From: Ornithinibacillus salinisoli
GTDB lineage: Bacteria > Bacillota > Bacilli > Bacillales > Amphibacillaceae
Length of the DNA: 64,000 nt
Assembly (NCBI RefSeq): GCF_042682545.1
Contig: NZ_JBHUHQ010000014.1
Direction: 5' to 3' (one strand)
A program made the position numbers and the translations under genes. The number at the start of each line of letters is the position of its first letter. The stretch's first letter is position 1. The notes under the pieces were generated by a model. The model made no database searches. It was not told the DNA's origin and saw only the letters and a program-made list of their open reading frames with translations. Positions 8,203-15,766 of the stretch are shown in pieces.

Positions 8203-8949
8203 TTAGCTTACTGAACACTTTAAAAATGCTGGATATCGGAAAATTGCTAACACAAATCCGGCGACTCCAATGCAAAATAGTATAAGAAGCGTTTGAAAAA
8301 GATCGGAATAGTTTATACTGCCGGCCATTGCATCTTGAAATGCTTGATGTGCCCAATATTGCGGCAGGAAATAACTTATTGTTTGCATAAAGTCAGGCAT
8401 CATATCATGTGGTATCCACAGTCCGCTTAACATAGCACCACCTAATGCGATGACTTGTGTTATAGCTAAGCCCATATTTTCAGTTTTCACCATGACAGCA
8501 GTAGATAAGCCAATAGCTGTAACGGTAAAGGTTAAGAAAATAGAAAGGGTGAGAAGAATTATAGGCTGTTCTAATGGAATATCATAAACTACCTTCCCAA
8601 ATAAAAGTAACATAAAAATCTGAATAAAAACAATAAACATATACGGTAGCCATTTTCCTAACATATAGAAATAAGGACGTACAGGAGTACTAGCAATTCT
8701 AGCAGTCATTCCTTTATCTCTATCTTTACTAAAAGTGGAAACCATCGATATGATGATAAAAAATACAAACATAACAATATAACCTGGTATGATGGATACA
8801 GTAACTTGCTCACGAGTTGTTTCATCTGCATTTCCTGTAAAGATGGCAATAAATAATACGGTAAATAGGATGGGTAAAATGATCATCCAAAATAATAGGC
8901 CTCTATCCTGTAAATTTTTCTTTAATTCCGTAATCATGATAGCACGCAT
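8203..8949 (-). CDS. ABC-2 type transporter permease
   Basis: The 248-residue protein has six hydrophobic helices and the ABC-2 permease pattern: LQDRGLLFWMIILPILFTVLF at the N-terminus, an extracellular stretch, the cytoplasmic DRDKGMTARIASTPVRPYFY coupling region, and SGLWIPHDMMPDFMQTISYFLP near the C-terminus. It follows the ATPase gene by 24 bases, with GGAGG before the ATG at 8949. With that ATPase it should form an exporter of a drug, peptide or lipid; the cargo cannot be told. Confidence 0.9.
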   Translation of the reverse strand: MRAIMITELKKNLQDRGLLFWMIILPILFTVLFIAIFTGNADETTREQVTVSIIPGYIVMFVFFIIISMVSTFSKDRDKGMTARIASTPVRPYFYMLGKWLPYMFIVFIQIFMLLLFGKVVYDIPLEQPIILLTLSIFLTFTVTAIGLSTAVMVKTENMGLAITQVIALGGAMLSGLWIPHDMMPDFMQTISYFLPQYWAHQAFQDAMAGSINYSDLFQTLLILFCIGVAGFVLAIFRYPAFLKCSVS

Positions 8950-8973
8950 GTGTTTTCCTCCAATTATAAGAAT

Positions 8974-9873
8974 TTAATCTCTAAGTTCACTACCTGTTAA
9001 TGAAAAAAATATATCCTCTAGTCGGGGCTGAACAAGCTCTAATCGTTCCAGATCAATCACGTGATTACGGCAATGGGCAATAATATTCTCCATTACCTGT
9101 AATGGTTCGTTGGTTGTGAGCATATAGCCGCCTTTTTTAGCAGAAACATCTCCGTATTGTTTTATATCATTAAGGGTTAATGGGTTTCCTTTCATGAAAA
9201 TAGAGGGCGTTGCATACCGTTTTAATAATTCATCAACAGAACCGTTTTCCACAACCTCACCTTTATCTATAAAAGCAACCTCATCACATAGTACTTCTAC
9301 TTCATCAATATAATGGCTAGCGTAGATAATCGTACCTCCATCATTTTTGATTTCACTAATCATTTGAAAAATGTAATTCCGTGATTGTGGATCAATACCT
9401 ACAGTGGGTTCATCCATAATAAGAATATCCGGGTTATGCATTAGAGAACATCCAATATTTAAACGCCGCTTCATTCCTCCAGAAAATGTAGAAACTTTAT
9501 CCTTTGCTCGATTTTCTAAGTCAATCTGTTTTAAAACCTCTAATGCTCTAAGTTTTAATTTCTTCCCATTCAGCCCGTATAGTTTTCCAAATAAATATAG
9601 ATTCCCAATTGCTGAAAGTCCCTCTTCTAAACAAATATCTTGTGGGACATATCCAATTTTTCCTTTCTGTTCATGGGTTAGGGCTTTATTATCGACGATC
9701 GCTTCTCCAGTATAATCATGAATAATCGAAGAGAGAATTTTTATTAACGTTGACTTGCCAGCTCCATTCGGACCTACTAAACCATAACAACTGCCTTTTG
9801 GGATACGTAATGACACTTCTCCCAATGCTGTTGTTTTTCCATAATATTTTGATACGTTTTTTATTTTTAACAA
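8974..9873 (-). CDS. ABC transporter ATP-binding protein
   Basis: The 299-residue ATPase has Walker A GPNGAGKST at about residues 37-45, the signature FSGGMKRRLNIGCSL near 130, Walker B ILIMDEPTVGIDPQS and the switch histidine in YASHYIDEVE. A C-terminal extension of about 80 residues is typical for drug-export ATPases of the DrrA/CcmA type. I chose TTG 9873 because AGGCAGGTG lies 7 bases upstream and it gives the standard LKIKNVSKYYG beginning; the frame extends to 9975 without a ribosome site. It is the first gene of a four-gene operon with permease, LytTR and DUF3021. Confidence 0.9.
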   Translation of the reverse strand: MLKIKNVSKYYGKTTALGEVSLRIPKGSCYGLVGPNGAGKSTLIKILSSIIHDYTGEAIVDNKALTHEQKGKIGYVPQDICLEEGLSAIGNLYLFGKLYGLNGKKLKLRALEVLKQIDLENRAKDKVSTFSGGMKRRLNIGCSLMHNPDILIMDEPTVGIDPQSRNYIFQMISEIKNDGGTIIYASHYIDEVEVLCDEVAFIDKGEVVENGSVDELLKRYATPSIFMKGNPLTLNDIKQYGDVSAKKGGYMLTTNEPLQVMENIIAHCRNHVIDLERLELVQPRLEDIFFSLTGSELRD

Positions 9874-9984
9874 AGAATACACCTGCCTTTTTTCTTTATT
9901 ATGACAACAAAATCCTACTAATTTGCGAAGAGTGAATGACATAACATAATTGATGTTTGAAATAACAATAATCATGGATGTAAA

Positions 9985-10021
9985 TAAAAAAACATCACTT
10001 TTATTAATAAAGTGATGTTTT
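9985..10021 (-). terminator. Terminator after the zinc-ribbon gene
   Basis: The arms AAAACATCACTTT and AAAGTGATGTTTT pair perfectly around a 7-base loop. The minus strand continues with seven T residues, so it ends the YueI/zinc-ribbon transcript before the ABC operon. Confidence 0.85.
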
Positions 10022-10053
10022 GAAGAATGGTACTATAGATACTGTACTTCGGT

Positions 10054-10302
10054 TTATTTTTGATAGTGTTCAGCAAACTTTGCGAATGAATTTTCGTCCT
10101 CTATTAGGCCACAAGAACCACATTGGATTCTGTAATCCGTTCCCTTGTACGATACATGGTAAACCTCAACGGGATCATTTGCATAATCATTAAGTACTTC
10201 ACCAGTTTTAGAATCAATTTTTACTGGTTTTGCTACTTGTTCAATTAGATTAAATCGTGAACTGTTTGTTTTACAATTAGGACATCGATATGGTCGAGTC
10301 AT
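10054..10302 (-). CDS. Small zinc-ribbon protein
   Basis: The 82-residue protein has a CPNCKTN pair near residue 7 and a CGSCGLIED pair near residue 61, which together make a four-cysteine zinc ribbon with an insert between the knuckles. The start ATG 10302 lies 6 bases after GGAGGTG; an upstream frame to 10320 was rejected because it would overlap the ribosome site. It lies 42 bases after the yueI-type gene in the same direction and shares its terminator. I do not recognise a specific family. A role in nucleic acid binding is only a guess. Confidence 0.75.
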   Translation of the reverse strand: MTRPYRCPNCKTNSSRFNLIEQVAKPVKIDSKTGEVLNDYANDPVEVYHVSYKGTDYRIQCGSCGLIEDENSFAKFAEHYQK

Positions 10303-10344
10303 TCCAAACACCTCCACCATTATTATTGGTTAGAATGGAACGTA

Positions 10345-10809
10345 TTATGAATCATTTCCAGAAGGATTGAACCATTGCTTCATTTTTGAGAAAAAATTTG
10401 GGGGTGATTCGTTTACTTCTTCTTTCTCCTCTTCTAATTCTGTTTCTTCAAGAAAAATTTCCTCTCGATCTATAGCATAATCATATGTCAGAACTGCACC
10501 AATATCTGTTTCTGTTTCTTCATTTGTCACCACTGTGTATGGAATGTTATATTTATCAGCTAGTTCTTTTTCAGCTTTTAAAAACTTGTTTGAAACATGA
10601 CCATTGAAAATTAATGTTGCATCTTTATAACTTTGCATTTCCTCTTCAAGTTTCTCCAGCCCTTTATCGGTCATGACCTGCCCTTTTTTTAATGCGAGTA
10701 CAATACGTTCACGGAATGTTCCGAGGAAATATTCCCTTTCACCTTGCTTGGGGAGACGTGTTCCATATATTCCTTCTGTTAGATAGTCTTCAACATTTTT
10801 CTTTGCCAT
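10345..10809 (-). CDS. yueI: YueI family protein (DUF1694)
   Basis: This 154-residue cytosolic protein starts VEDYLTEGIYGTRLPKQGER and continues EYFLGTFRERIVLALKKGQV, the hallmark of the YueI/DUF1694 family common in Bacillales. The C-terminal third is acidic (EEKEEVNE). The function is unknown. The ATG at 10809 is followed by a normal-length family frame. It is probably co-transcribed with the zinc-ribbon gene downstream. Confidence 0.88.
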   Translation of the reverse strand: MAKKNVEDYLTEGIYGTRLPKQGEREYFLGTFRERIVLALKKGQVMTDKGLEKLEEEMQSYKDATLIFNGHVSNKFLKAEKELADKYNIPYTVVTNEETETDIGAVLTYDYAIDREEIFLEETELEEEKEEVNESPPNFFSKMKQWFNPSGNDS

Positions 10810-10892
10810 GGGGAATCCTCACTTCTTTATGATAGGCTATTTTCTAAAAGATTGTTGCTTTTCCAAGTGTGATAATAATTTGTAATTAATGT

Positions 10893-11310
10893 AAAATGCG
10901 CAGTACCTTAAAATGAACAAACGTGGTGAAGATTAAATTTACTGCACCAAATCTCGCTCCAGAAATACACTTCGCTTTCCGCGGGTGGCTGGTGAGCCTC
11001 CTCGAACTCCGTTCTGCGGGGTCTCACCGATGCCTTTCCTCCCGCAGGAGTCTACGTGTATTTCTTCCGCTAAAATAGTGCATGGAGAATTCATAACATG
11101 TATTCACTTGAAAATAACTTTCGGTACCATTGGGAAGAGCTCCACTAGGTGTTGAAATCATAATCTAACACCATTCCATAACAAGAGAATAACCACTAGC
11201 GAAGTATTCTGACAGAGCGGTTTTGTAGCACACTATTGAATTAGACTGTGAAAGTAAAAATTACGCAAGAATTATGGCGGAGTCTATATAAAAATAGCAA
11301 CAAACTATGC
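10893..11310 (-). repeat. GC-rich intergenic repeat element, copy 2
   Basis: From 10920 to 11045 this matches the reverse complement of copy 1 (3795-4262) very closely, including the AACGTGGTGAA and CTGCACCAAATCTCGCTCC stretches and CTTCGCTTTCCGCGG. It carries an internal deletion relative to copy 1. The outer blocks AATGCGCAGTA (10893) and AATAGCAACAAACTATGCG (11288) stand in the same orientation as in copy 1, although the core is inverted. There is also a GGTGTT/AACACC hairpin at about 11150-11175. No gene was found between 10810 and 11426. Confidence 0.6.
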
Positions 11311-11426
11311 GAAAAGAGCCTTATAGTATATATCAATTGTATGTAGTTTCGGAAATGGATGCAACGAATATACTTAAATAGGCGATCCTTAAAAAGAATC
11401 GCCTTATCGCATTTTACCGCATTCAC

Positions 11427-11600
11427 TTATCCTTTTTTCGCTCGTTTATCAGCAGCACGGCTTCTTACCTGTGCTTCTTTATCTTCGTGGTCAGCTAATT
11501 CTTCTGAGAACTCGATATCTAGTCCATCGGATTTCTGGTTCTTAGGAGTTTGTGCAAGATAATTATTTCCTTTTGATTTATTATGTTCATCTCTTCCCAT
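11427..11600 (-). CDS. yfhD: YfhD family small protein
   Basis: This 57-residue hydrophilic, lysine-rich protein has the YfhD features NYLAQTPKNQKSDGLDIEFS and EELADHEDKEAQ. YfhD-like proteins are small Bacillaceae proteins of unknown function, often linked to sporulation. The start ATG 11600 lies 6 bases after AAGAGGTG; an in-frame ATG three codons upstream lacks spacing. Confidence 0.75.
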   Translation of the reverse strand: MGRDEHNKSKGNNYLAQTPKNQKSDGLDIEFSEELADHEDKEAQVRSRAADKRAKKG

Positions 11601-11663
11601 TAGGAGCACCTCTTTTCATCGTTTTTCATGATTAGTATGTGCGCAATAGTAAAAAAAGATGTA

Positions 11664-11702
11664 AAAAAAGAATGAACCAATGGGCGTCCATTGGTTCATT
11701 CT
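11664..11702 (-). terminator. ltaS: Terminator of ltaS
   Basis: A 15-bp perfect stem (AGAATGAACCAATGG with its complement) and a 4-base loop are followed on the minus strand by TTTTTTT. It starts 3 bases after the ltaS stop. Confidence 0.9.
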
Positions 11703-11705
11703 GTA

Positions 11706-13691
11706 TTATTCCTCGTTATATTCAATTACATCATCAAACGGTTCTTCATATTCATCCGCAAATGGATCAAAAGCCTCTTTTCCATACTTGTAAATGGAAG
11801 GGTCAATTGGCTCCCAAGTTTCTGTAGGTTGATAGAATCGTAGTAAATCACCATTCAACAATTTATCGGATAACTCTAATTCATGTTGTGCACTCTCAGT
11901 AATTTCCTTCATTTCTTCTGTAGGTTCTAATTCTTCTCCAGTAACCGTGTCATAATAAGTTCCAGATACGACACTGAATTCAGGTGTTATTACATCTCCA
12001 TTACGGAATGGTACCACTTGATTATGGTCATCAGAGAACAAGTCTGTTCCAAATTGAATATAGTCTTGTGATTTAATACCCATTAGATGAAGGATCGTTG
12101 GCATAACATCGATTAGTCCTCCATATTTATGATTCGTACCTTGGCCTTCTACACCAGGGACTTTAATGATGAATGGTACACGTTGTAATTGTGCATTTTT
12201 AAATTTTGTTATTTCTTCGCCTAGCAATTCTTCCATAGCGCGGTTATGGTTTTGTGATATACCATAATGGTCACCGTAAATCATAATAACCGAATCCTCA
12301 TACAAACCTGATTCTTTTAGGTCTGTAAAGAATTGCTCTAACGCTTCATCCAAGTATCGAGCTGTTTGGAAGTAACGGTCAACAGAAGCATCTCCAGTTT
12401 CAGCGGGTGCAATTGTTGCATCTTCTTCATCAATTAAATATGGATGATGATGTGTTAGAGTTTGTAAATGAGCGTAAAACGGTTGCTCCAATGATTCTAA
12501 CATTGGCATAGATTCCTCAAAGAACGGTTTATCTTTTAAGCCATAGTTAAGCGTATTTTCTTCATTCATGTCGTAATAGCTAGCATCGAAATACGTGTCA
12601 ATTCCAAATTGCTTATAAATTTCATCACGGTTCCAGAATGATTTATAATCACCATGGAATACGGCAGAAGAATAATCTAATTCTTGATTTAAAATTCCTG
12701 ATAAAGCTTGATACGTGTTATTACCGCGTGTGACAAAAGCAGCACCTTGTGGTAAACCGTATATCGAGTTAGCTAATAAAAATTCAGCATCTGCTGTTTT
12801 ACCTTGTTCTGTTTGATGGAAGAAATTATCAAAATACGTAAAGTTCTCTTCTTGATCATGAACTAATGAGTTTAAGAATGGTGTTACTTCTTCACCATGT
12901 AGCTCAAAATCAATAAGGAACGATTGAAATGATTCTAAATGTATCTTAATAATATTTTTTTCAGCCGCTACACCAAACATTTCATCATTTGGTTCAGCGT
13001 ATTTATTTTTCGTATAGTTTTCCACTTCTGTAATATCATCACTATCAGCAAGTACTCGCTGTGAAGATGTTTTTACATTTTGAATCGCATCGTATACAGC
13101 AAAATTGTAAATACCAAGGTATTTTACAATATAATTACGGTCAAAAGTTCTCTTTAATAACTGAGGACGATCAGTCTCTGCCATGCTTAGATTCACTGAA
13201 AAGGCAATTGCACCTACAATGAGAACAAGCAATGGTGTTTTTAAACTCATACGACTTGTTGACCAATGACGTTTACTCCACACAAATAACGCAATAAGAA
13301 TAATAATGTCTACAGCGAAGAATATATCTGTCCAATTTGCAAGACTTGCAATACTTCCGCCTAAACTACCAAAGTTATCTGTTTGTGTAAGCGTTGGTAG
13401 TGTAATGTAGTCGTTATTAAAGCGATAATATACTACGTTGGCATAGAGTAGAATACTCATCAAGGTATCAATAATGATAATCCACACGCCAGCTCGTTTA
13501 CCTTTAGCGAATAAAGCGAGTCCGAGAAAAATCAGAGCCGAGCTTAATGGATTAAAGAACAATAGAAATTCTTGTATGCCACCATCAATATCTAATCTAA
13601 ATTCAGTAGTATATATAAAATACGATTTTGTCCAAAGTAAAATAACTGCTACGAAGAAGAAACTCATTTTTGATGTAAAGATTCTTTTCAT
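11706..13691 (-). CDS. ltaS: Lipoteichoic acid synthase (LtaS family)
   Basis: The 661-residue membrane enzyme has five N-terminal membrane helices (within residues 1-165) and an extracellular sulfatase-type domain. It polymerises glycerol phosphate from phosphatidylglycerol onto the glycolipid anchor. The catalytic threonine lies in QTEQGKTADAEF at about residue 299, with the metal ligand glutamate in KIHLESFQ (about 253) and the YGDHYGIS motif further on, matching S. aureus LtaS positions. The start ATG 13691 follows GGGGTG by 6 bases. The C-terminal tail is strongly acidic. Bacilli carry several LtaS paralogues, so this may be a YfnI- or YqgS-like copy. Confidence 0.92.
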   Translation of the reverse strand: MKRIFTSKMSFFFVAVILLWTKSYFIYTTEFRLDIDGGIQEFLLFFNPLSSALIFLGLALFAKGKRAGVWIIIIDTLMSILLYANVVYYRFNNDYITLPTLTQTDNFGSLGGSIASLANWTDIFFAVDIIILIALFVWSKRHWSTSRMSLKTPLLVLIVGAIAFSVNLSMAETDRPQLLKRTFDRNYIVKYLGIYNFAVYDAIQNVKTSSQRVLADSDDITEVENYTKNKYAEPNDEMFGVAAEKNIIKIHLESFQSFLIDFELHGEEVTPFLNSLVHDQEENFTYFDNFFHQTEQGKTADAEFLLANSIYGLPQGAAFVTRGNNTYQALSGILNQELDYSSAVFHGDYKSFWNRDEIYKQFGIDTYFDASYYDMNEENTLNYGLKDKPFFEESMPMLESLEQPFYAHLQTLTHHHPYLIDEEDATIAPAETGDASVDRYFQTARYLDEALEQFFTDLKESGLYEDSVIMIYGDHYGISQNHNRAMEELLGEEITKFKNAQLQRVPFIIKVPGVEGQGTNHKYGGLIDVMPTILHLMGIKSQDYIQFGTDLFSDDHNQVVPFRNGDVITPEFSVVSGTYYDTVTGEELEPTEEMKEITESAQHELELSDKLLNGDLLRFYQPTETWEPIDPSIYKYGKEAFDPFADEYEEPFDDVIEYNEE

Positions 13692-13894
13692 CGTATTCAC
13701 CCCATAATTTGCTTTGTTTAGTTTAATCACTAAGATATCATTTTAACCGAAAAATTAATATGGCGCAAGTCTTTTTACATTTATTACCATTGGGAAAGTA
13801 ACATCCTTGTAACATAAAAATAAAAGCCCTAAAAGCATTATGACTGTGTTAAAATTAACTTTGTGTTCATTTTTACGGAAAGGAAAATTACATC

Positions 13895-14767
13895 ATGGGG
13901 AAGTTGAAACAAAAAATTAATAAAACAACAATTGAATATCTGTATACAATACTTGGTGCTACATTAGTAGCTTTATCATATAATATATTTTTATTGCCTG
14001 CAAAGTTAGCTGCAGGAGGTATATCAGGAATAAGTACTATTTTATTTGAACTCTATATGTGGAGTCCCGCGCTAACACAATTTTTTATTAACGCACCCAT
14101 TTTTATTATAGGGTGGTTTGCATTAGGGAAAGATTTTAGTGGTAAAACCTTAGTTGGAACATTCTGGGTTCCTTTTATCATTTGGTTAAGTGAGGATATT
14201 CCTTATACGATTACCAATCCAATCTTAGGAGCAATTTATGGTGGGATTATTCTTGGGGTCGGTCTTGGAATTGTTTATAAAGGAAATGGTTCAACAGGAG
14301 GCACTGCTGCGATTGCGCAAATTGTAAAGAAATTTACTGGTATTTCAAGTGGATATTCACAATTAATTGTCGATGGTGTTGTTGTAATTTCTTCTATTAT
14401 TGTATTTAATCTTGAACTTACGCTTTTTGCTCTTATGACGATTTATATATGTAGTAAGGCTATCGATGTCGTGCAACTACGAACATCATCCTCGAAATTA
14501 ATATTAATCATTACAGAAGAAGAAGAGAAGATTCAGTCTCTTATACGTGAAGGAATCGATCGTGGGCTAACTAAAGTACGCTCTGTCGGTGGATATTCTA
14601 ATAAAAATAAATCCATGATACTATGCGTTGCAGAGCAACCAGAAGCAGTGTATTTAAAGAAATTATTGCAGCAGAAAGAACCAGACTCTTTTGTGATATT
14701 TATTAATGCTTCTGAAATATTAGGTAGAGGGTTTTCACTGGATAAATATTATGGACAGAAATTATAA
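13895..14767 (+). CDS. YitT family membrane protein
   Basis: The 290-residue protein has five or six N-terminal membrane helices (DUF161: LLPAKLAAGGISGISTIL and GIVYKGNGSTGGTAAIAQI) and a C-terminal cytosolic DUF2179 domain from about residue 205 (SVGGYSNKNKSMILCV). This is the standard YitT architecture, and the length is typical. The function is not established. It is divergent from ltaS and ends at a strong shared terminator. Confidence 0.9.
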   Translation: MGKLKQKINKTTIEYLYTILGATLVALSYNIFLLPAKLAAGGISGISTILFELYMWSPALTQFFINAPIFIIGWFALGKDFSGKTLVGTFWVPFIIWLSEDIPYTITNPILGAIYGGIILGVGLGIVYKGNGSTGGTAAIAQIVKKFTGISSGYSQLIVDGVVVISSIIVFNLELTLFALMTIYICSKAIDVVQLRTSSSKLILIITEEEEKIQSLIREGIDRGLTKVRSVGGYSNKNKSMILCVAEQPEAVYLKKLLQQKEPDSFVIFINASEILGRGFSLDKYYGQKL

Positions 14768-14771
14768 AAAG

Positions 14772-14806
14772 AAATCGCACCTGAATTATTCGAGGTGCGA
14801 TTTTCT
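14772..14806. terminator. Bidirectional terminator between yitT-type gene and AIM24 gene
   Basis: AAATCGCACCT and AGGTGCGATTT form an 11-bp stem with A/T flanks on both sides, between two convergent genes. Confidence 0.85.
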
Positions 14807-14816
14807 ATTATAGAGA

Positions 14817-15611
14817 TTATTTGCGATCTCCGCCTAATAAATCAAATAATCCTCCAGCTACACTGCCTTCTCCCTTGGAACCACCGCGTTCTGGGGCAGC
14901 TGCGAATACTCTGCTAGCTAATCTACTAAATGGAAGAGATTGAATCCAAACTGTACCAGGACCACGTAGAGTGGCAAAAAATAGACCTTCTCCCCCAAAT
15001 AATGCTGTTTTCACACCGCCGACAAATTCAATGTTATAATCAATATCTCCAGTCATTGCAACGAGGCAACCAGTATCAACACGCAAGGTTTCTCCAACAC
15101 CTAGTTCCCTTTTATGTATTGTGCCACCTGCATGAACAAAAGCCATGCCGTCTCCTTCTAGCTTCTGCATAATAAATCCTTCCCCACCAAAAAAGCCAGT
15201 GCCAATTTTTCGTTGGAATTCGATACCAACGGCAACGCCTTTAGCGGCAGCTAAGAATGCATCCTTTTGACAAATTAGCTTTCCATTAATCTCACTTAAG
15301 TCCATCGGAATAATTTTACCGGGATATGGAGAAGCAAATGAAACATGTTTTTTCCCAGTTCCTTCATTAGTAAATGTAGTCATAAATAAACTCTCACCTG
15401 TAAGAACGCGTTTCCCTGCACCTAGGAGCTTGCCCATAAGACCGCCACCTTGATTAGACCCATCCCCAAATATTGTTTCCATACGTATGTGATCATCCAT
15501 CATCATCAGACTGCCTGCTTCAGCGATAACTGTTTCTTGCGGGTCGAGCTCCACTTCGACAAATTGCATGTCATCGCCGTATAGCTTGTAGTCTATTTCA
15601 TGATTATTCAT
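14817..15611 (-). CDS. AIM24/TIGR00266 family protein
   Basis: The 264-residue soluble protein shows the glycine-rich beta structure of the TIGR00266/AIM24 family: FVEVELDPQETVIAEAGSLM near the start, GTGFFGGEGFIMQKLEGDG in the middle and GGVKTALFGGEGLFFATLRG later. I chose ATG 15611, 6 bases after GAGAGGATTG; the open frame runs to 15734 but overlaps the promoter region of the divergent gene. The biochemical role is unknown. Confidence 0.9.
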   Translation of the reverse strand: MNNHEIDYKLYGDDMQFVEVELDPQETVIAEAGSLMMMDDHIRMETIFGDGSNQGGGLMGKLLGAGKRVLTGESLFMTTFTNEGTGKKHVSFASPYPGKIIPMDLSEINGKLICQKDAFLAAAKGVAVGIEFQRKIGTGFFGGEGFIMQKLEGDGMAFVHAGGTIHKRELGVGETLRVDTGCLVAMTGDIDYNIEFVGGVKTALFGGEGLFFATLRGPGTVWIQSLPFSRLASRVFAAAPERGGSKGEGSVAGGLFDLLGGDRK

Positions 15612-15766
15612 TTTTATCAATCCTCTCCATTGATTTTTGTAAGTATTACGATAAAGGTTCCATAAAGATTCAACTTTATGACAATACTTACAAATAATTA
15701 TACGATTTTTTCCATAAACTAATACAGTATACAAAAGTATACACTTTTAAGTTAGGAGGAAATGAA

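Noticed and set aside
11241..11562. Open frames on both strands around the yfhD-type gene
   Set aside because: They overlap the well-supported small gene or the repeat flank and lack ribosome sites.
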